Assembly: GCA_964390905.1 (NCBI GenBank) | Contig: CAYMLO010000029.1 | Span: 9,629 to 73,628, forward strand | Direction of reading: 5' to 3' | Origin: JAFGLZ01 sp964390905 | GTDB taxonomy: Bacteria > Planctomycetota > Phycisphaerae > UBA1845 > JAFGLZ01 | DNA length: 64,000 bases | In this document: positions 9,150 through 18,048 of the stretch, in pieces | Layout of the letters: every line of letters starts with the position of its first letter | Numbering within the stretch: position 1 is the stretch's first letter | Translations under genes and position numbers: made by a program | The notes under the pieces: generated by a model | The model's input: the letters and a program-made list of their open reading frames with translations, nothing else | What the model was told of the DNA's origin: nothing | Database searches by the model: none

Positions 9150-10283
9150 GTGATCCCTTTGTTCGCTGCCTATGTCGCCGGGCGGGAAACCGACTACGTC
9201 CGGGAGTGTCTCGACACCGGCTGGCTCGCCTCCGGCGGTCAATTCAACCGTCGGTTTGCGGAGGAACTCTCGCGATTCCTCGGGGCAAGCCACGCCGTGC
9301 CGTGCAACAGCGGCACCAGCGCGTTGCATGTCTCGCTGATGCTCGCCGGCGTCGGGCCGGACGATCGCGTCTTGGTCAGTGACCTCACATTCGTCGCGAC
9401 GGCCAACCCCATCCGCTATCTCCGGGCCGAACCCGTTCTCATCGATGCCCACCCGACCCACTGGAACGTGGACGTGGAACTGATGGCAGACGAGTTGAAA
9501 CGCCGTGCGGATCGCGGCCAGCGACCCGCTGCCGTTCTGCCCACCCACATCCTTGGGCGGGCCTGTCGGCTGGATCCGCTCCTCGAGGCGGCGCAGCGAT
9601 TCGACGTGCCCGTCATCGAAGACGCCGCCGAGGCCTTCGGCGCAACCGTCGACGGTCGTCAGGCGGGCACTTTCGGGCTGGCCGGCTGCTTCAGCTTCAA
9701 CGGCAACAAGCAGATTACCACCGGAGGCGGCGGACTGATCGCCACCGATGACGACGGCTTGGCCCGACAAGCGGATCACATCATCAATCAGGCCAAGCTG
9801 CCGGGACCAGGCTATGTCCACGATCAGGTTGGCTACAACTACCGGCTGAGCAACGTGGCCGCCGCCATCGGCCTGGCCCAGTTTGAGCAGTTGCCCGAGA
9901 TCGTCGCACGGAAGCACCGCATCGCCGCGAGGTATCGGTGCCTGGCCGATCTTCCGGGGATCGCCCTGCCGTACGAGGAGCCCGGCACGGTTTCGTCGGA
10001 TTGGCTGACGACGATCTTGATTGACGAGGCGCAGTTCGGCCGGTCACGCGATGAGATGCTAGGTTGCCTGGCTGAGCGTGGGGTGGAGGCCCGGCCGATC
10101 TGGACTCCGTTGCACAAAATGCCGATGTACGCCCACGCCGAGCGCGTCGGCGGAGACATAGCCGATCAACTGGACGCCCAGGGCCTGTCTTTGCCCAGCT
10201 TCGCAGGCCTGAGCGACGAGCAACAGCAACACATCATTCACACAATTCAGTCCCTATACATAAGAACCGGCCCGCCGGGCTAG
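9150..10283 (+). CDS. DegT/DnrJ/EryC1/StrS (LegC-like) PLP-dependent sugar aminotransferase
   Basis: A 377-residue aminotransferase of the nucleotide-sugar family, which transfers amino groups from glutamate to 4-keto-6-deoxy sugars. PLP-site signatures are CNSGTSALH (52-60), VIEDAAEAFG (155-164) and NGNKQITTGGGG, in which Lys187 would form the Schiff base. GYNYRLSN is also conserved. Translation starts at GTG with GAGGAGGG nine bases upstream, which decides the start. In bacteria these enzymes supply amino sugars for O-antigen, capsule or glycoprotein glycans. The membrane dehydratase at 5621-7567 could provide its substrate. The product sugar is not determinable. Confidence 0.88.
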   Translation: MIPLFAAYVAGRETDYVRECLDTGWLASGGQFNRRFAEELSRFLGASHAVPCNSGTSALHVSLMLAGVGPDDRVLVSDLTFVATANPIRYLRAEPVLIDAHPTHWNVDVELMADELKRRADRGQRPAAVLPTHILGRACRLDPLLEAAQRFDVPVIEDAAEAFGATVDGRQAGTFGLAGCFSFNGNKQITTGGGGLIATDDDGLARQADHIINQAKLPGPGYVHDQVGYNYRLSNVAAAIGLAQFEQLPEIVARKHRIAARYRCLADLPGIALPYEEPGTVSSDWLTTILIDEAQFGRSRDEMLGCLAERGVEARPIWTPLHKMPMYAHAERVGGDIADQLDAQGLSLPSFAGLSDEQQQHIIHTIQSLYIRTGPPG

Positions 10284-10350
10284 CCGACCGCGGCGGCGTC
10301 TGCTCGTTCCGGTGGCGCATTGGACGAGGCGCTTTATACTGGGTATCCCA

Positions 10351-10379
10351 TTGTCTAAAAACGGTTGTCTGCTTAAATT
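10351..10379 (+). promoter_or_regulatory. Possible promoter of the collagen-like VWA gene
   Basis: TTGTCT and TAAATT are separated by 17 bases, each matching four of six sigma-70 consensus positions, in a locally AT-rich stretch about 85 bases before the start codon. This is a pattern match only. Confidence 0.3.
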
Positions 10380-10463
10380 TATCGGCGTAGAATGCCAGTG
10401 GCACGGGTCCCTGTGCCAGCTTGGAACCGTCCTATCTACCCCAAAAATCAAGGAGTGTTCGCG

Positions 10464-12293
10464 ATGGCAAGAACCCACTTGAGCCACGGCCTTGTGCGGT
10501 TGGTGATCCTGATGCTTTTTGCGACGATGCCTCTGGCCATTGGCGCTGAAGGATGCCTCTTCTTCCCGCTCCTGAGCGAGGGTGTGGCCTCTGGAGAACC
10601 TGTCCCGGTCGTAGAAGGTCCGCAAGGACCTGAAGGTCCTCAGGGGCCGGAAGGGCCGGCCGGACCTCAAGGAGCGGAAGGGCCTCAGGGCCCCCAGGGA
10701 CCGGAAGGGCTCCAAGGCCCCGCGGGACCGCAGGGAGAGACCGGTCCACAGGGGGAGCAGGGACCGGAGGGCCCTCAGGGAGCCCAAGGTCCCCAAGGCG
10801 AACCCGGACCGGAAGGCCCCCAAGGGCCGGCGGGTCCCCAGGGAGAGACCGGTCCTCAAGGAGAGCCGGGGCCGGAGGGCCCTCAGGGACCCGAGGGACC
10901 CCAGGGGGAGCCCGGACCGGAAGGTCCCGAGGGGGAGCCGGGTCCGGAGGGATCTTCGGGGGAGGATGGCGCTGGGATTTGGGTCTTGGTGGACGCGGGG
11001 GGCGCAACGACCGTCGGTTCGGGGGTGACGCTCCAGCTGGACGGGAGCGGGACGACCCTCCAGGCCGGCGCGCCGTTTTCGCTGAGCGGCTGCACGTTTG
11101 CCTGGGAGCAGGTCGATCTGTCCGGCAGGCTCATCCCGATCACCAACCCCAACCTGAAGGAGGCGTCGATTACCATCCCGGATGGCGAGAGCGTCTATCT
11201 TCTGGAATTCGAGCTGACGGTAACCGATCCGTACGGCATGAAGTCAAGCGACAGCGTGATCATCTTGGTTGACGGTCGTCCGGAGGCCCAAGAGGGATCG
11301 TTTACCGCTGCCAAGATCGATGCGGGGTTTGCCAGCCTGGGTCAGAGCGAGGGAACGTTGGAGCTCGGCGTCTGCCCCCGAGACGAGAACGGCAACCTGA
11401 TCACGTCTGCGTCAGCGGCTGACTTCTCGCTCAGGAACATGACCCTCTGTGAGGTGCCGCACGGTGCCGCAGTTAGCGTCACGTCGGCGACCGTCACAGA
11501 TGTCGAGATCCATCTGCCCGTGTGCGGAGGCGCGGTGACGGGCGTGCTCGATTTCGACAGCTCTGGAAGCATGGGGCCGATTGGCGAGTGGCCGGGGAGC
11601 GATCCGGACGGCTCGGGCAGGCGAGCCGGCGGAAACGCTTTCATCAGTCAGTTAGAGGGTGGCAACGACTACATCGCGATCATGGACTTCGGCGCTGGGG
11701 CCGGTAGCGGCTTTGTGTATTCGCGTCTACACCAGGGCTTCACCAACAACACGGCTCTCATGGCGCAGGCGTTGGAGAGTCTGTCGATTGGCGGGAGCAC
11801 CCCGTTGTGGGGTTCGGCGATGGAGGCGCTCGGCTATCTGTACGACTGGCGGCGGGGGCCGGGAGGCGTGCTCGTGCTGCTCACCGACGGGTATGACACC
11901 GTGGGCGCCTACACGGTGAGCGACGTCCAGTACGCTGCGATCCAGCAGGGAGTCCAGGTCTACACCATCGGGCTGGCTGATCCCAACAACCTCGACCTGC
12001 TGCACCGGTACCCCGAGTACCAACAAGTCGTGGACATTTGTTACCGTCAGCTCGTGGCGCTTGCTGACGCGACCCATGGCAGATTCGCCCTGGCCATCGA
12101 CAGCGGGGCCTTGGCCGATGCGTTCGCGGGGGTCGGCATGGCGATCACGGAGGGCTACTACAGCGTCACGGCCTCCTTGTCGTTCCCCCTCCGGCCGAGC
12201 GGGTGGTACAGGTTGCAGGGGGAGCTGATCACGACGATCGGCGAGCGCAGCGCGATCACGCCCATCGACATCCACACGAAGATCGGGCCCTAG
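10464..12293 (+). CDS. Secreted collagen-like repeat and von Willebrand A domain protein
   Basis: A 609-residue surface or secreted protein. Residues 1-28 form a signal sequence ending before Cys29, in a weak lipobox-like context (AEGC). Residues about 52-170 are an uninterrupted Gly-x-y array of about 40 triplets (GPQ, GPE, GEP, GET types), expected to form a collagen-like triple helix. A beta-rich region follows. A VWA domain (from about 360) has an intact MIDAS motif, DSSGS at 365-369, with LLTDGYDT further on. The start has AAGGAG eight bases upstream. A fibrous stalk carrying a metal-dependent adhesion domain suggests cell-surface binding. Partner and ligand are unknown. Confidence 0.8.
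   Translation: MARTHLSHGLVRLVILMLFATMPLAIGAEGCLFFPLLSEGVASGEPVPVVEGPQGPEGPQGPEGPAGPQGAEGPQGPQGPEGLQGPAGPQGETGPQGEQGPEGPQGAQGPQGEPGPEGPQGPAGPQGETGPQGEPGPEGPQGPEGPQGEPGPEGPEGEPGPEGSSGEDGAGIWVLVDAGGATTVGSGVTLQLDGSGTTLQAGAPFSLSGCTFAWEQVDLSGRLIPITNPNLKEASITIPDGESVYLLEFELTVTDPYGMKSSDSVIILVDGRPEAQEGSFTAAKIDAGFASLGQSEGTLELGVCPRDENGNLITSASAADFSLRNMTLCEVPHGAAVSVTSATVTDVEIHLPVCGGAVTGVLDFDSSGSMGPIGEWPGSDPDGSGRRAGGNAFISQLEGGNDYIAIMDFGAGAGSGFVYSRLHQGFTNNTALMAQALESLSIGGSTPLWGSAMEALGYLYDWRRGPGGVLVLLTDGYDTVGAYTVSDVQYAAIQQGVQVYTIGLADPNNLDLLHRYPEYQQVVDICYRQLVALADATHGRFALAIDSGALADAFAGVGMAITEGYYSVTASLSFPLRPSGWYRLQGELITTIGERSAITPIDIHTKIGP
10617..10973 (+). repeat. Gly-x-y (collagen-like) coding repeat
   Basis: About 40 tandem nine-base units encode Gly-Pro-Gln, Gly-Pro-Glu, Gly-Glu-Pro and similar triplets with no interruption. 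Such repeats expand and contract easily, so copy number may vary between strains. Confidence 0.9.
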
Positions 12294-12317
12294 GGTCAGG
12301 GACCCGACGGGGACGCG

Positions 12318-13193
12318 CTATCCAAACACGATGCCGGCGTAGCCGACCGCCATCGTGGCGGATTCGTCGAACATCCGGCGGGCCACTTCGTAACTCGTGG
12401 TGTGTTCCAGCAAGACCGCTTGGCCCGCGCCCACCTGTTGGCAGGCTGCGATGGTGGCGGCGATGGCGCCAGCACCGCACGCGCTTCGATTGGCTGCGGC
12501 GTCGGCGAGGACGGCGTCGGCGTCCATCTCGAGGATCAGCTCGATCAAGCGGCGGTCGTTGGTGTCCTTGGCCCAGGCCAGTGCGTCGGCGCCGACGCCC
12601 TCCGGCGTGAAGCCGTAGTTTGGTCCATAGTGCGTCAGGTCGGTCGAGCCGAGGACCACGGCATCTGCCTTGTAGGCCGCCAGGGCCCGTCCGACCGCCC
12701 GGCCGACCTCAACGGCCTGTGGGGTTGGCGCGGCGATGATGGGAAGGATCTTGGCCTCAGGCCAGACGTGCTGCACGATCGGGATCTGCACCTCGATGGA
12801 ATGCTCCCGGTCGTGCGCGTGCGGGTCATCGATGACGACTTGGGTCATCGAGGTGATCCGTTCGGCCAGTCGTTCATCGATCTCAACGTCTCCCAGCGGG
12901 CTGGCCCAGCGGCCGGTGCCGAACATGGCTCCGGCCCTGGCGGCGCGGGCGTGATCGGACCCAAAAACCACGACGGTGGCAGGCGTACGCCTCGCGGCCA
13001 ATGCTGCGACGACCCGCGCCGCCGTCGGTCCGCTAAACGTCCAGCCGGCATGGGGGACGATCCCTCCCACCAACGTGGGCGGCAGGGCATCGATGTCCAG
13101 ATCGGTCGGCATGCACTTCTGAATGTTCTGCAGACAGGCGTTGCGTCCACTGGGGTAAAACTGGCCGCTGACGATCGGGTCGCGTACCATCAT
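12318..13193 (-). CDS. AmmeMemoRadiSam system protein B (Memo family)
   Basis: A 291-residue Memo-family protein, related to extradiol dioxygenases and named for frequent association with AMMECR1 and a radical SAM protein. Conserved signatures are SGQFYP (9-14), VPHAGW with His48, EHSIEVQIP, and STDLTHYG. The ATG at 13193 has AGGGAG seven bases upstream; a further ATG directly follows. Neither AMMECR1 nor the radical SAM partner is present in the window, so this copy is away from the usual partners. The biochemical role of the family is not settled. Confidence 0.88.
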   Translation of the reverse strand: MMVRDPIVSGQFYPSGRNACLQNIQKCMPTDLDIDALPPTLVGGIVPHAGWTFSGPTAARVVAALAARRTPATVVVFGSDHARAARAGAMFGTGRWASPLGDVEIDERLAERITSMTQVVIDDPHAHDREHSIEVQIPIVQHVWPEAKILPIIAAPTPQAVEVGRAVGRALAAYKADAVVLGSTDLTHYGPNYGFTPEGVGADALAWAKDTNDRRLIELILEMDADAVLADAAANRSACGAGAIAATIAACQQVGAGQAVLLEHTTSYEVARRMFDESATMAVGYAGIVFG

Positions 13194-13325
13194 GATCGGT
13201 CTCCCTAGACGGATCGGTGACCGGGTCCCCCTTGGCCAACGCACGTCATTGTATCGCTCCCGGCTGACGTGCGGCAACCGATGCGAGGGACGCGGGCAGC
13301 CTGCTCAAGCGAAAGGGGTCTTCGG

Positions 13326-15893
13326 ATGAGCGACACCAGCCGTTTGCCCGGCTCACGGAACGCATTCCGTCGTCCGTCGGTGTGTCTGACATGTGCGTTG
13401 TTGATCGCTTCTGCGACGGCTGCAGTCCGAGCTGGTGACCTTAAGCTGCAGCCGTTCTCGTATCGGGAGGGATTCGAGGGGGCGTGCCCGGGGGTCGAGC
13501 TGTGGGCGAAGAACGGCCCATCGACCGTTGCGTTTTGCGGTTCCTCTGAGGAGAAGGCCTGCGAAGGGAACCGCTCGTTGAAGCTCGATGTCAAGCTTGA
13601 TGGCGGTTCGTACCACTACTACGGCGTCAAAGTGAGCGTGCCCTGCCTGGGGAAGCTGAAGCTCTCCGCCCGGGTCCTGGTGGCGGAGGGGACGTCGGCC
13701 CGCGTCGGCTTCGGGACGAACATGGTCTACCCGCCGACGCACCACTCGGGATGCGGTCCGGTCAAGACGTTTGACGGGCCCACCGACGGGTGGCAGACCG
13801 TCGAGATCGATCTGGTCGCGCGCGGGGCGCGCGGGGCGTCGAAGGTCATGGCCGATCACACGGCCATGACCCGGGGGCAAGACGTGGGTGCGACGCTTGA
13901 CCGCTGGAGCCTTTTCATTCTCGGCGGCAAAGGCAAGCGCGCGATCGTCTACGTCGATGACGTTCGGATCGAGGGTCAAGTGCCGAATGAGGTCGACTAC
14001 CGCAAGGAGATTGACGCGCGGTGGAAGAAGAGGCAGGAGCGCCTCGCCCGACAGATCGACGGTTGGCGGAAGCAGCTTGCCGAGGCCCGGAAGGCGTTCA
14101 AGGCGCCCGCGGACCCGCCGCAGGAACTCCGCCCCTACGTCAAGTCATTCGCCACCAGCGTCGAGACCGCCGAGCGTCTGATCGCCAAGTTCGCGGGCGG
14201 GGGGTATGGCTCGAAGCAGGATCGGACGGCCGTTGAGGCGGCGCTGCGAACGATCCGCCACGGTCCCGAGACGGTCGATGCGATCGTGAAGGGCTTGGCC
14301 GAGGGACGGCCCTACCTCTTGTATACACCGCCGGCCATCACCAACCACCGGTTCGCGACCAACACGTTTCCCATTCCGGCGCGGGTGGGTACCCAGCTGA
14401 GCTGTTCGGGCTGCCGGGGTGAGTACGAGTCCGTCACCCTCGTGGTTTACGCACTAAGGGACCTCGAGCGCGTGATGGTGACCGCGACCGATCTGACGGG
14501 TCCGGGCGGAACCGTCCCGGCCAGCGCGGTGGACATCCACGTCGTCAAGTGTTGGTACCAGGCTGGCAAGGAGATCTGGTGTCGGGTCAAGACCAAGCTG
14601 CTTGCGCCGGAGCTTCTGCTCAAGGACGATCGGCTCGTCCGAGTGGATCTGGCCAAGAAGGCCAACTACGTGCGGAGCACCGCCGAAGACGGCCAGGAGA
14701 CCTATCTGCTCTGCAGCGGCCCGACGAGCGACTGCCTCAAACCCGTTCGACCCGTCGATGCCGACACGCTCCAACCGGTGGACATCCCCGCGCGTTCGAT
14801 ACGGCAGTTCTGGCTGACCGTTCGCATTCCCAAAGACACGAAGCCGGGCGTCTACCGGGGCCGAATTCAGATCAGGTCGAAGACCGGCACCGGAGGTCTG
14901 CCCATCGAAGTGACGGTGCATCCGTTTGACCTGCTCCCATCGCGGCTGATCTACTCGATTTACTACCGGGGCAAGCTGTCGCCGGCCGCCCGGCCGACCA
15001 TCGGCTCCGAGTCCAAGTGCGAACAGCAGTACCGTGCCGAGATCGCGGACATGAAGGCCCACGGTGTGGTGTACCCCACGAGCTATCAGCCCTGGGATGA
15101 AAGGTTGCTCCGACGCGTGCTCGAGATCCGGCGCGAGGTCGGCCTGCCCACCGGACGCTTCTACAACCTCGGCCGGTGGACGGGCAATCCCACGAAGCCG
15201 GCCGAACTGGCCAAGCTCCGCGGGGAGGTCCGTCGGTGGATCAGCTTCTGCCGTCCCTTTGGCTATGACGAGGTCTACTTTTACGGCATCGATGAGGCCA
15301 AAGGCGACCGCCTCAAGTCGCAGCGGACCGCGTGGCAGGCGGTTCACGACGCGGGGGGCAAGACCTTCGTGGCCGGATACAAGGGGACGTTTGAGGCCAT
15401 GGGCAAGCTGCTCGACACCGTCGTGCTCGCCTCCCGTCCCGATCCGGAGGAGGCTCGCAAGTGGCACAGCGTCGGCTCGCACGCGTTCTGCTACGCCTAC
15501 CCGCAGGTGGGCAACGAGGAGCCAGAGACCTACCGCCGCAACTTCGGCCTGGTGCTGTGGAAGGCTGGCTTCGACGGGGCGATGGACTACGCGTACCAAC
15601 ACGCGTTTGGCCACATCTGGAACGACTTCGACCACACTGTTTACCGGGACCACAACTTCACGTATCCCACCGTCAACGGGGTCGTGGGGACGATTCAGTG
15701 GGAGGGCTTCCGTGAGGCCGTCGACGACGTGCGATACGTCACCACGCTGGAGCACGCCATCAAGGCAGCGCCCCCGGCGAAGGCCGACGTCGCCAAGCGG
15801 GCGCGCACGTGGCTGGCGGACCTCGACCCCGACGCGGTCGACCTTTACGAGACGCGCGAGCAGATGGCCCGCTTCATCACCCAGCTCCAGTGA
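13326..15893 (+). CDS. Secreted DUF4091 glycoside-hydrolase-like protein
   Basis: An 855-residue exported protein. A signal peptide (about 1-37) is followed by a carbohydrate-binding-like beta domain with GFEG, a charged helical linker (about 215-290) and a large C-terminal DUF4091 region. The latter includes EVYFYGIDEAKGDR and the typical closing motif EGFREAVDDVRYV. DUF4091 proteins have a barrel-type fold and are usually encoded with polysaccharide-degrading enzymes; activities are mostly unassigned. The start follows AAAGGGG. It is divergent from the Memo gene, across 132 bases that must hold both promoters. Confidence 0.8.
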   Translation: MSDTSRLPGSRNAFRRPSVCLTCALLIASATAAVRAGDLKLQPFSYREGFEGACPGVELWAKNGPSTVAFCGSSEEKACEGNRSLKLDVKLDGGSYHYYGVKVSVPCLGKLKLSARVLVAEGTSARVGFGTNMVYPPTHHSGCGPVKTFDGPTDGWQTVEIDLVARGARGASKVMADHTAMTRGQDVGATLDRWSLFILGGKGKRAIVYVDDVRIEGQVPNEVDYRKEIDARWKKRQERLARQIDGWRKQLAEARKAFKAPADPPQELRPYVKSFATSVETAERLIAKFAGGGYGSKQDRTAVEAALRTIRHGPETVDAIVKGLAEGRPYLLYTPPAITNHRFATNTFPIPARVGTQLSCSGCRGEYESVTLVVYALRDLERVMVTATDLTGPGGTVPASAVDIHVVKCWYQAGKEIWCRVKTKLLAPELLLKDDRLVRVDLAKKANYVRSTAEDGQETYLLCSGPTSDCLKPVRPVDADTLQPVDIPARSIRQFWLTVRIPKDTKPGVYRGRIQIRSKTGTGGLPIEVTVHPFDLLPSRLIYSIYYRGKLSPAARPTIGSESKCEQQYRAEIADMKAHGVVYPTSYQPWDERLLRRVLEIRREVGLPTGRFYNLGRWTGNPTKPAELAKLRGEVRRWISFCRPFGYDEVYFYGIDEAKGDRLKSQRTAWQAVHDAGGKTFVAGYKGTFEAMGKLLDTVVLASRPDPEEARKWHSVGSHAFCYAYPQVGNEEPETYRRNFGLVLWKAGFDGAMDYAYQHAFGHIWNDFDHTVYRDHNFTYPTVNGVVGTIQWEGFREAVDDVRYVTTLEHAIKAAPPAKADVAKRARTWLADLDPDAVDLYETREQMARFITQLQ

Positions 15894-15972
15894 TCGATGC
15901 GGCGTGTTCGGTCCCCCAGGACGCATCCACGCTCGGAATCCCCGGTGGGTTCGCTGCCGAATGGCATGCTGC

Positions 15973-16545
15973 CTAAAACAACGAGGCCAGCAACAGCAGA
16001 GCGATCCATACGAACCCGAAGACGAACCCGGTGATGATGCCGACCCAGGCGTGAACCTTGCCCCTTGCTTGCGGGTTCTGGCTGGCCTTGCGCAGCCCCA
16101 TGATCCCGAGGATCACCGCGGTGATCCCCATGAAGGTTCCCACGATCGGGAGGATCGAGAAGATGCCGAGGTAGTAGGAGACCAGCGCAGGGGCGTTGCG
16201 GTAGGGGATGATCACGTTGATGGCGTCGTCGCTGGACGATCTGATGGGCGGTGCGGCGTAGGCGGGAACCACCACCACGGGAGGCGGCGGCGAGTCGGCA
16301 GCGACGTCTGACGTATCGAGACGCTCGCCGCAGAATCGGCATTTTTTGGCGCGTGCCTTGATCGTCTCGGCGCAGTATGGGCATTCCATCAGGTCGTCTG
16401 GCGGGCGCTCGGCCGACGCGGCGTCGGAGGTCTGTTCGATCGTGAACGGTCGCTCACACTGCTTGCATGTCACCTCGCGTCCGACGGATTCGGCGGGCCC
16501 CTCGAACAGGGCCGAGCAGTGCGGGCATCTGGCGCGAACGGGCAT
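15973..16545 (-). CDS. Double zinc-ribbon membrane protein with DUF4190-like tail
   Basis: A 190-residue protein with two predicted zinc ribbons. The first (CPHC...CKQC, about 7-30) is of the MJ0042 type found in many planctomycete and deltaproteobacterial proteins. The second (CPYC...CRFC, about 55-73) is followed by a Pro-rich linker and two membrane segments with LGIFSILPIVGTFMGITAVI and LGIMGLRKA, typical of DUF4190. GGAGG lies five bases before the chosen ATG. It probably sits in the inner membrane with the ribbons in the cytoplasm. Function unknown. Confidence 0.75.
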   Translation of the reverse strand: MPVRARCPHCSALFEGPAESVGREVTCKQCERPFTIEQTSDAASAERPPDDLMECPYCAETIKARAKKCRFCGERLDTSDVAADSPPPPVVVVPAYAAPPIRSSSDDAINVIIPYRNAPALVSYYLGIFSILPIVGTFMGITAVILGIMGLRKASQNPQARGKVHAWVGIITGFVFGFVWIALLLLASLF

Positions 16546-16650
16546 GGATGCCTCCTTCCCCACAACGGGCGGTATCGAGCTAGCGAGCGGGGAAAGCCGA
16601 CAGGATCGTAGCGACCGACGCGCGCCGCCGTCAACCGCTCGTCTCGTGTG

Positions 16651-17850
16651 TCATGCCTTGATGTCGAACGTGACTTGAGCGTCAGTGGCGAAGCGGGCCT
16701 CGTTGATCTTCAGACCGAAGCCAGGGGCGTCCGGGACGGTGGCCAGGCCGTCCTTGATTGCGTAGCCGTCGGCGATCAAGACGTCGTTGGACAGCGGGTC
16801 GTGCTCGGCGCGGTAGAAGTTCGTGATGGCCCGGCCGACGTGCAGCTGCATGTAGAAGCCGACCAGGGACCCCCAGTTGTGCGGGGCGACGAGCAAGCCC
16901 TGCTGGCGTGCCCACTTGGCTTCGGTCAGGATGCCCTCGAAGCCGAAGCGGTTCATGTCTCCCTGGAAGACGTCAATCGCCTTGGCCTTGATGAAGGGTT
17001 TGTAGGCGTCCAGCTTGCCCTGGGTCTCGCCGTCCGCGACGAGCGTCTTGAAACCATGTGCCTTGATAAACCGTTTGAATTCCAGGCACGCCGCCACGGA
17101 CTCGGGAAACATCTCCTCGGCGAAGGCGATGTCGTCCTCACCCACCCGTTTCAGGAACCGCTTGGCTCCCGACAGATCGTAGCCGTTGTTGGCGTCCACG
17201 CCGATCAGGACGTCCTTACCGCCGTGCTTGCGGATCAGCTTGACGACGTCGACGTCGCGGGCGTCGCCCTCCGCTCGCTCCATCCACTTGGCCCCGCGCC
17301 CGATCTTGACCTTGAACGCCCGGTGGCCGGCCTTCATCCCCATGTCGATCTCTTCGCGGAACCGGTCTCGCCATCGATGGGCGTACTGCGGCAGGAGGTC
17401 GGCGAAGTAGACCGAGCCGTCGTACACCCCCACGCGGTCCGGTCCGGCTCCGCCGAGGAGCTTGTAGGCGGGCTCCCCAAGCACCTTGCCGATGAGGTCC
17501 CACAGCGGCATCGTGCCCGCGCCCAACGGTCCGACCATCCGGCGCTCTGGGGGCCTGTAGAGATCGAACGGGTTGGTACCGATGAGCTTGGCGACGCGGT
17601 CCTTGTTCGCACGGCAGTTGCCGATGCCCTCGACGCCCGCGTTGGTCTCCAGCCGGACCATCCGGTCGGTTGCGCGGTCGCCGTGCACGTCCAGGCGGGC
17701 GTTCTTGCCTGCGATCTTGGACCGCCGGCTGAGCAGGCGGAATCCCACGGCTCGCGTGATCCGGATGTCGCGCGGCAGATCAGCGGCAGCCAGGGATTTC
17801 GTCATGGCCGCACCGGCTACCGAAGCGGCTAGGAACTCGCGACGATTCAT
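16651..17850 (-). CDS. Tat-exported enolase-superfamily (mandelate racemase/muconate lactonizing) protein
   Basis: A 399-residue protein with a twin-arginine signal (NRREFLAASVAGAA) followed by an enolase-superfamily barrel. The catalytic set of the MR/MLE branch appears complete: K180-V-K182, metal ligands Asp219, Glu245/246 and Glu275, and His324 in APHNWG. Members abstract a proton next to a carboxylate, for example in dehydration or epimerisation of sugar acids. Periplasmic location is unusual because most characterised members are cytoplasmic. The start at MNRREF has GGGGA upstream and directly gives the Tat motif. Substrate unknown; sugar-acid processing is inferred from the hydrolase-rich surroundings. 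Confidence 0.8.
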   Translation of the reverse strand: MNRREFLAASVAGAAMTKSLAAADLPRDIRITRAVGFRLLSRRSKIAGKNARLDVHGDRATDRMVRLETNAGVEGIGNCRANKDRVAKLIGTNPFDLYRPPERRMVGPLGAGTMPLWDLIGKVLGEPAYKLLGGAGPDRVGVYDGSVYFADLLPQYAHRWRDRFREEIDMGMKAGHRAFKVKIGRGAKWMERAEGDARDVDVVKLIRKHGGKDVLIGVDANNGYDLSGAKRFLKRVGEDDIAFAEEMFPESVAACLEFKRFIKAHGFKTLVADGETQGKLDAYKPFIKAKAIDVFQGDMNRFGFEGILTEAKWARQQGLLVAPHNWGSLVGFYMQLHVGRAITNFYRAEHDPLSNDVLIADGYAIKDGLATVPDAPGFGLKINEARFATDAQVTFDIKA

Positions 17851-17984
17851 GGCATTCCCCGTCATCCTCGGGCCCCACCGCTATCTCCTGATGATCAGTC
17901 TAGCGTGCAAGAGCGGGGGACTGAAGGGCACGCTGGCGAACGAGCGGGCGCCGGTGTCTCGGCGCGAGCATGTCCGGGAAGTCG

Positions 17985-18026
17985 GGCAAAAAGAAGACGG
18001 CGGCCGGTGGTTGACCGGCCGCCGTC
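17985..18026 (-). terminator. Intrinsic terminator after the 18049-19530 gene
   Basis: Perfect 13-base arms (17996-18008 and 18014-18026) with a five-base loop are followed, on the minus strand, by a T-rich run (CTTCTTTTTG). It lies 22 bases past the stop codon. Confidence 0.85.
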
Positions 18027-18048
18027 TGAAAGATGCCTTTGTGAGCCG

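Noticed and set aside
12402..13208. Plus-strand frame opposite the Memo-family gene
   Set aside because: It is antisense to a gene with complete family motifs and has no recognised domain.
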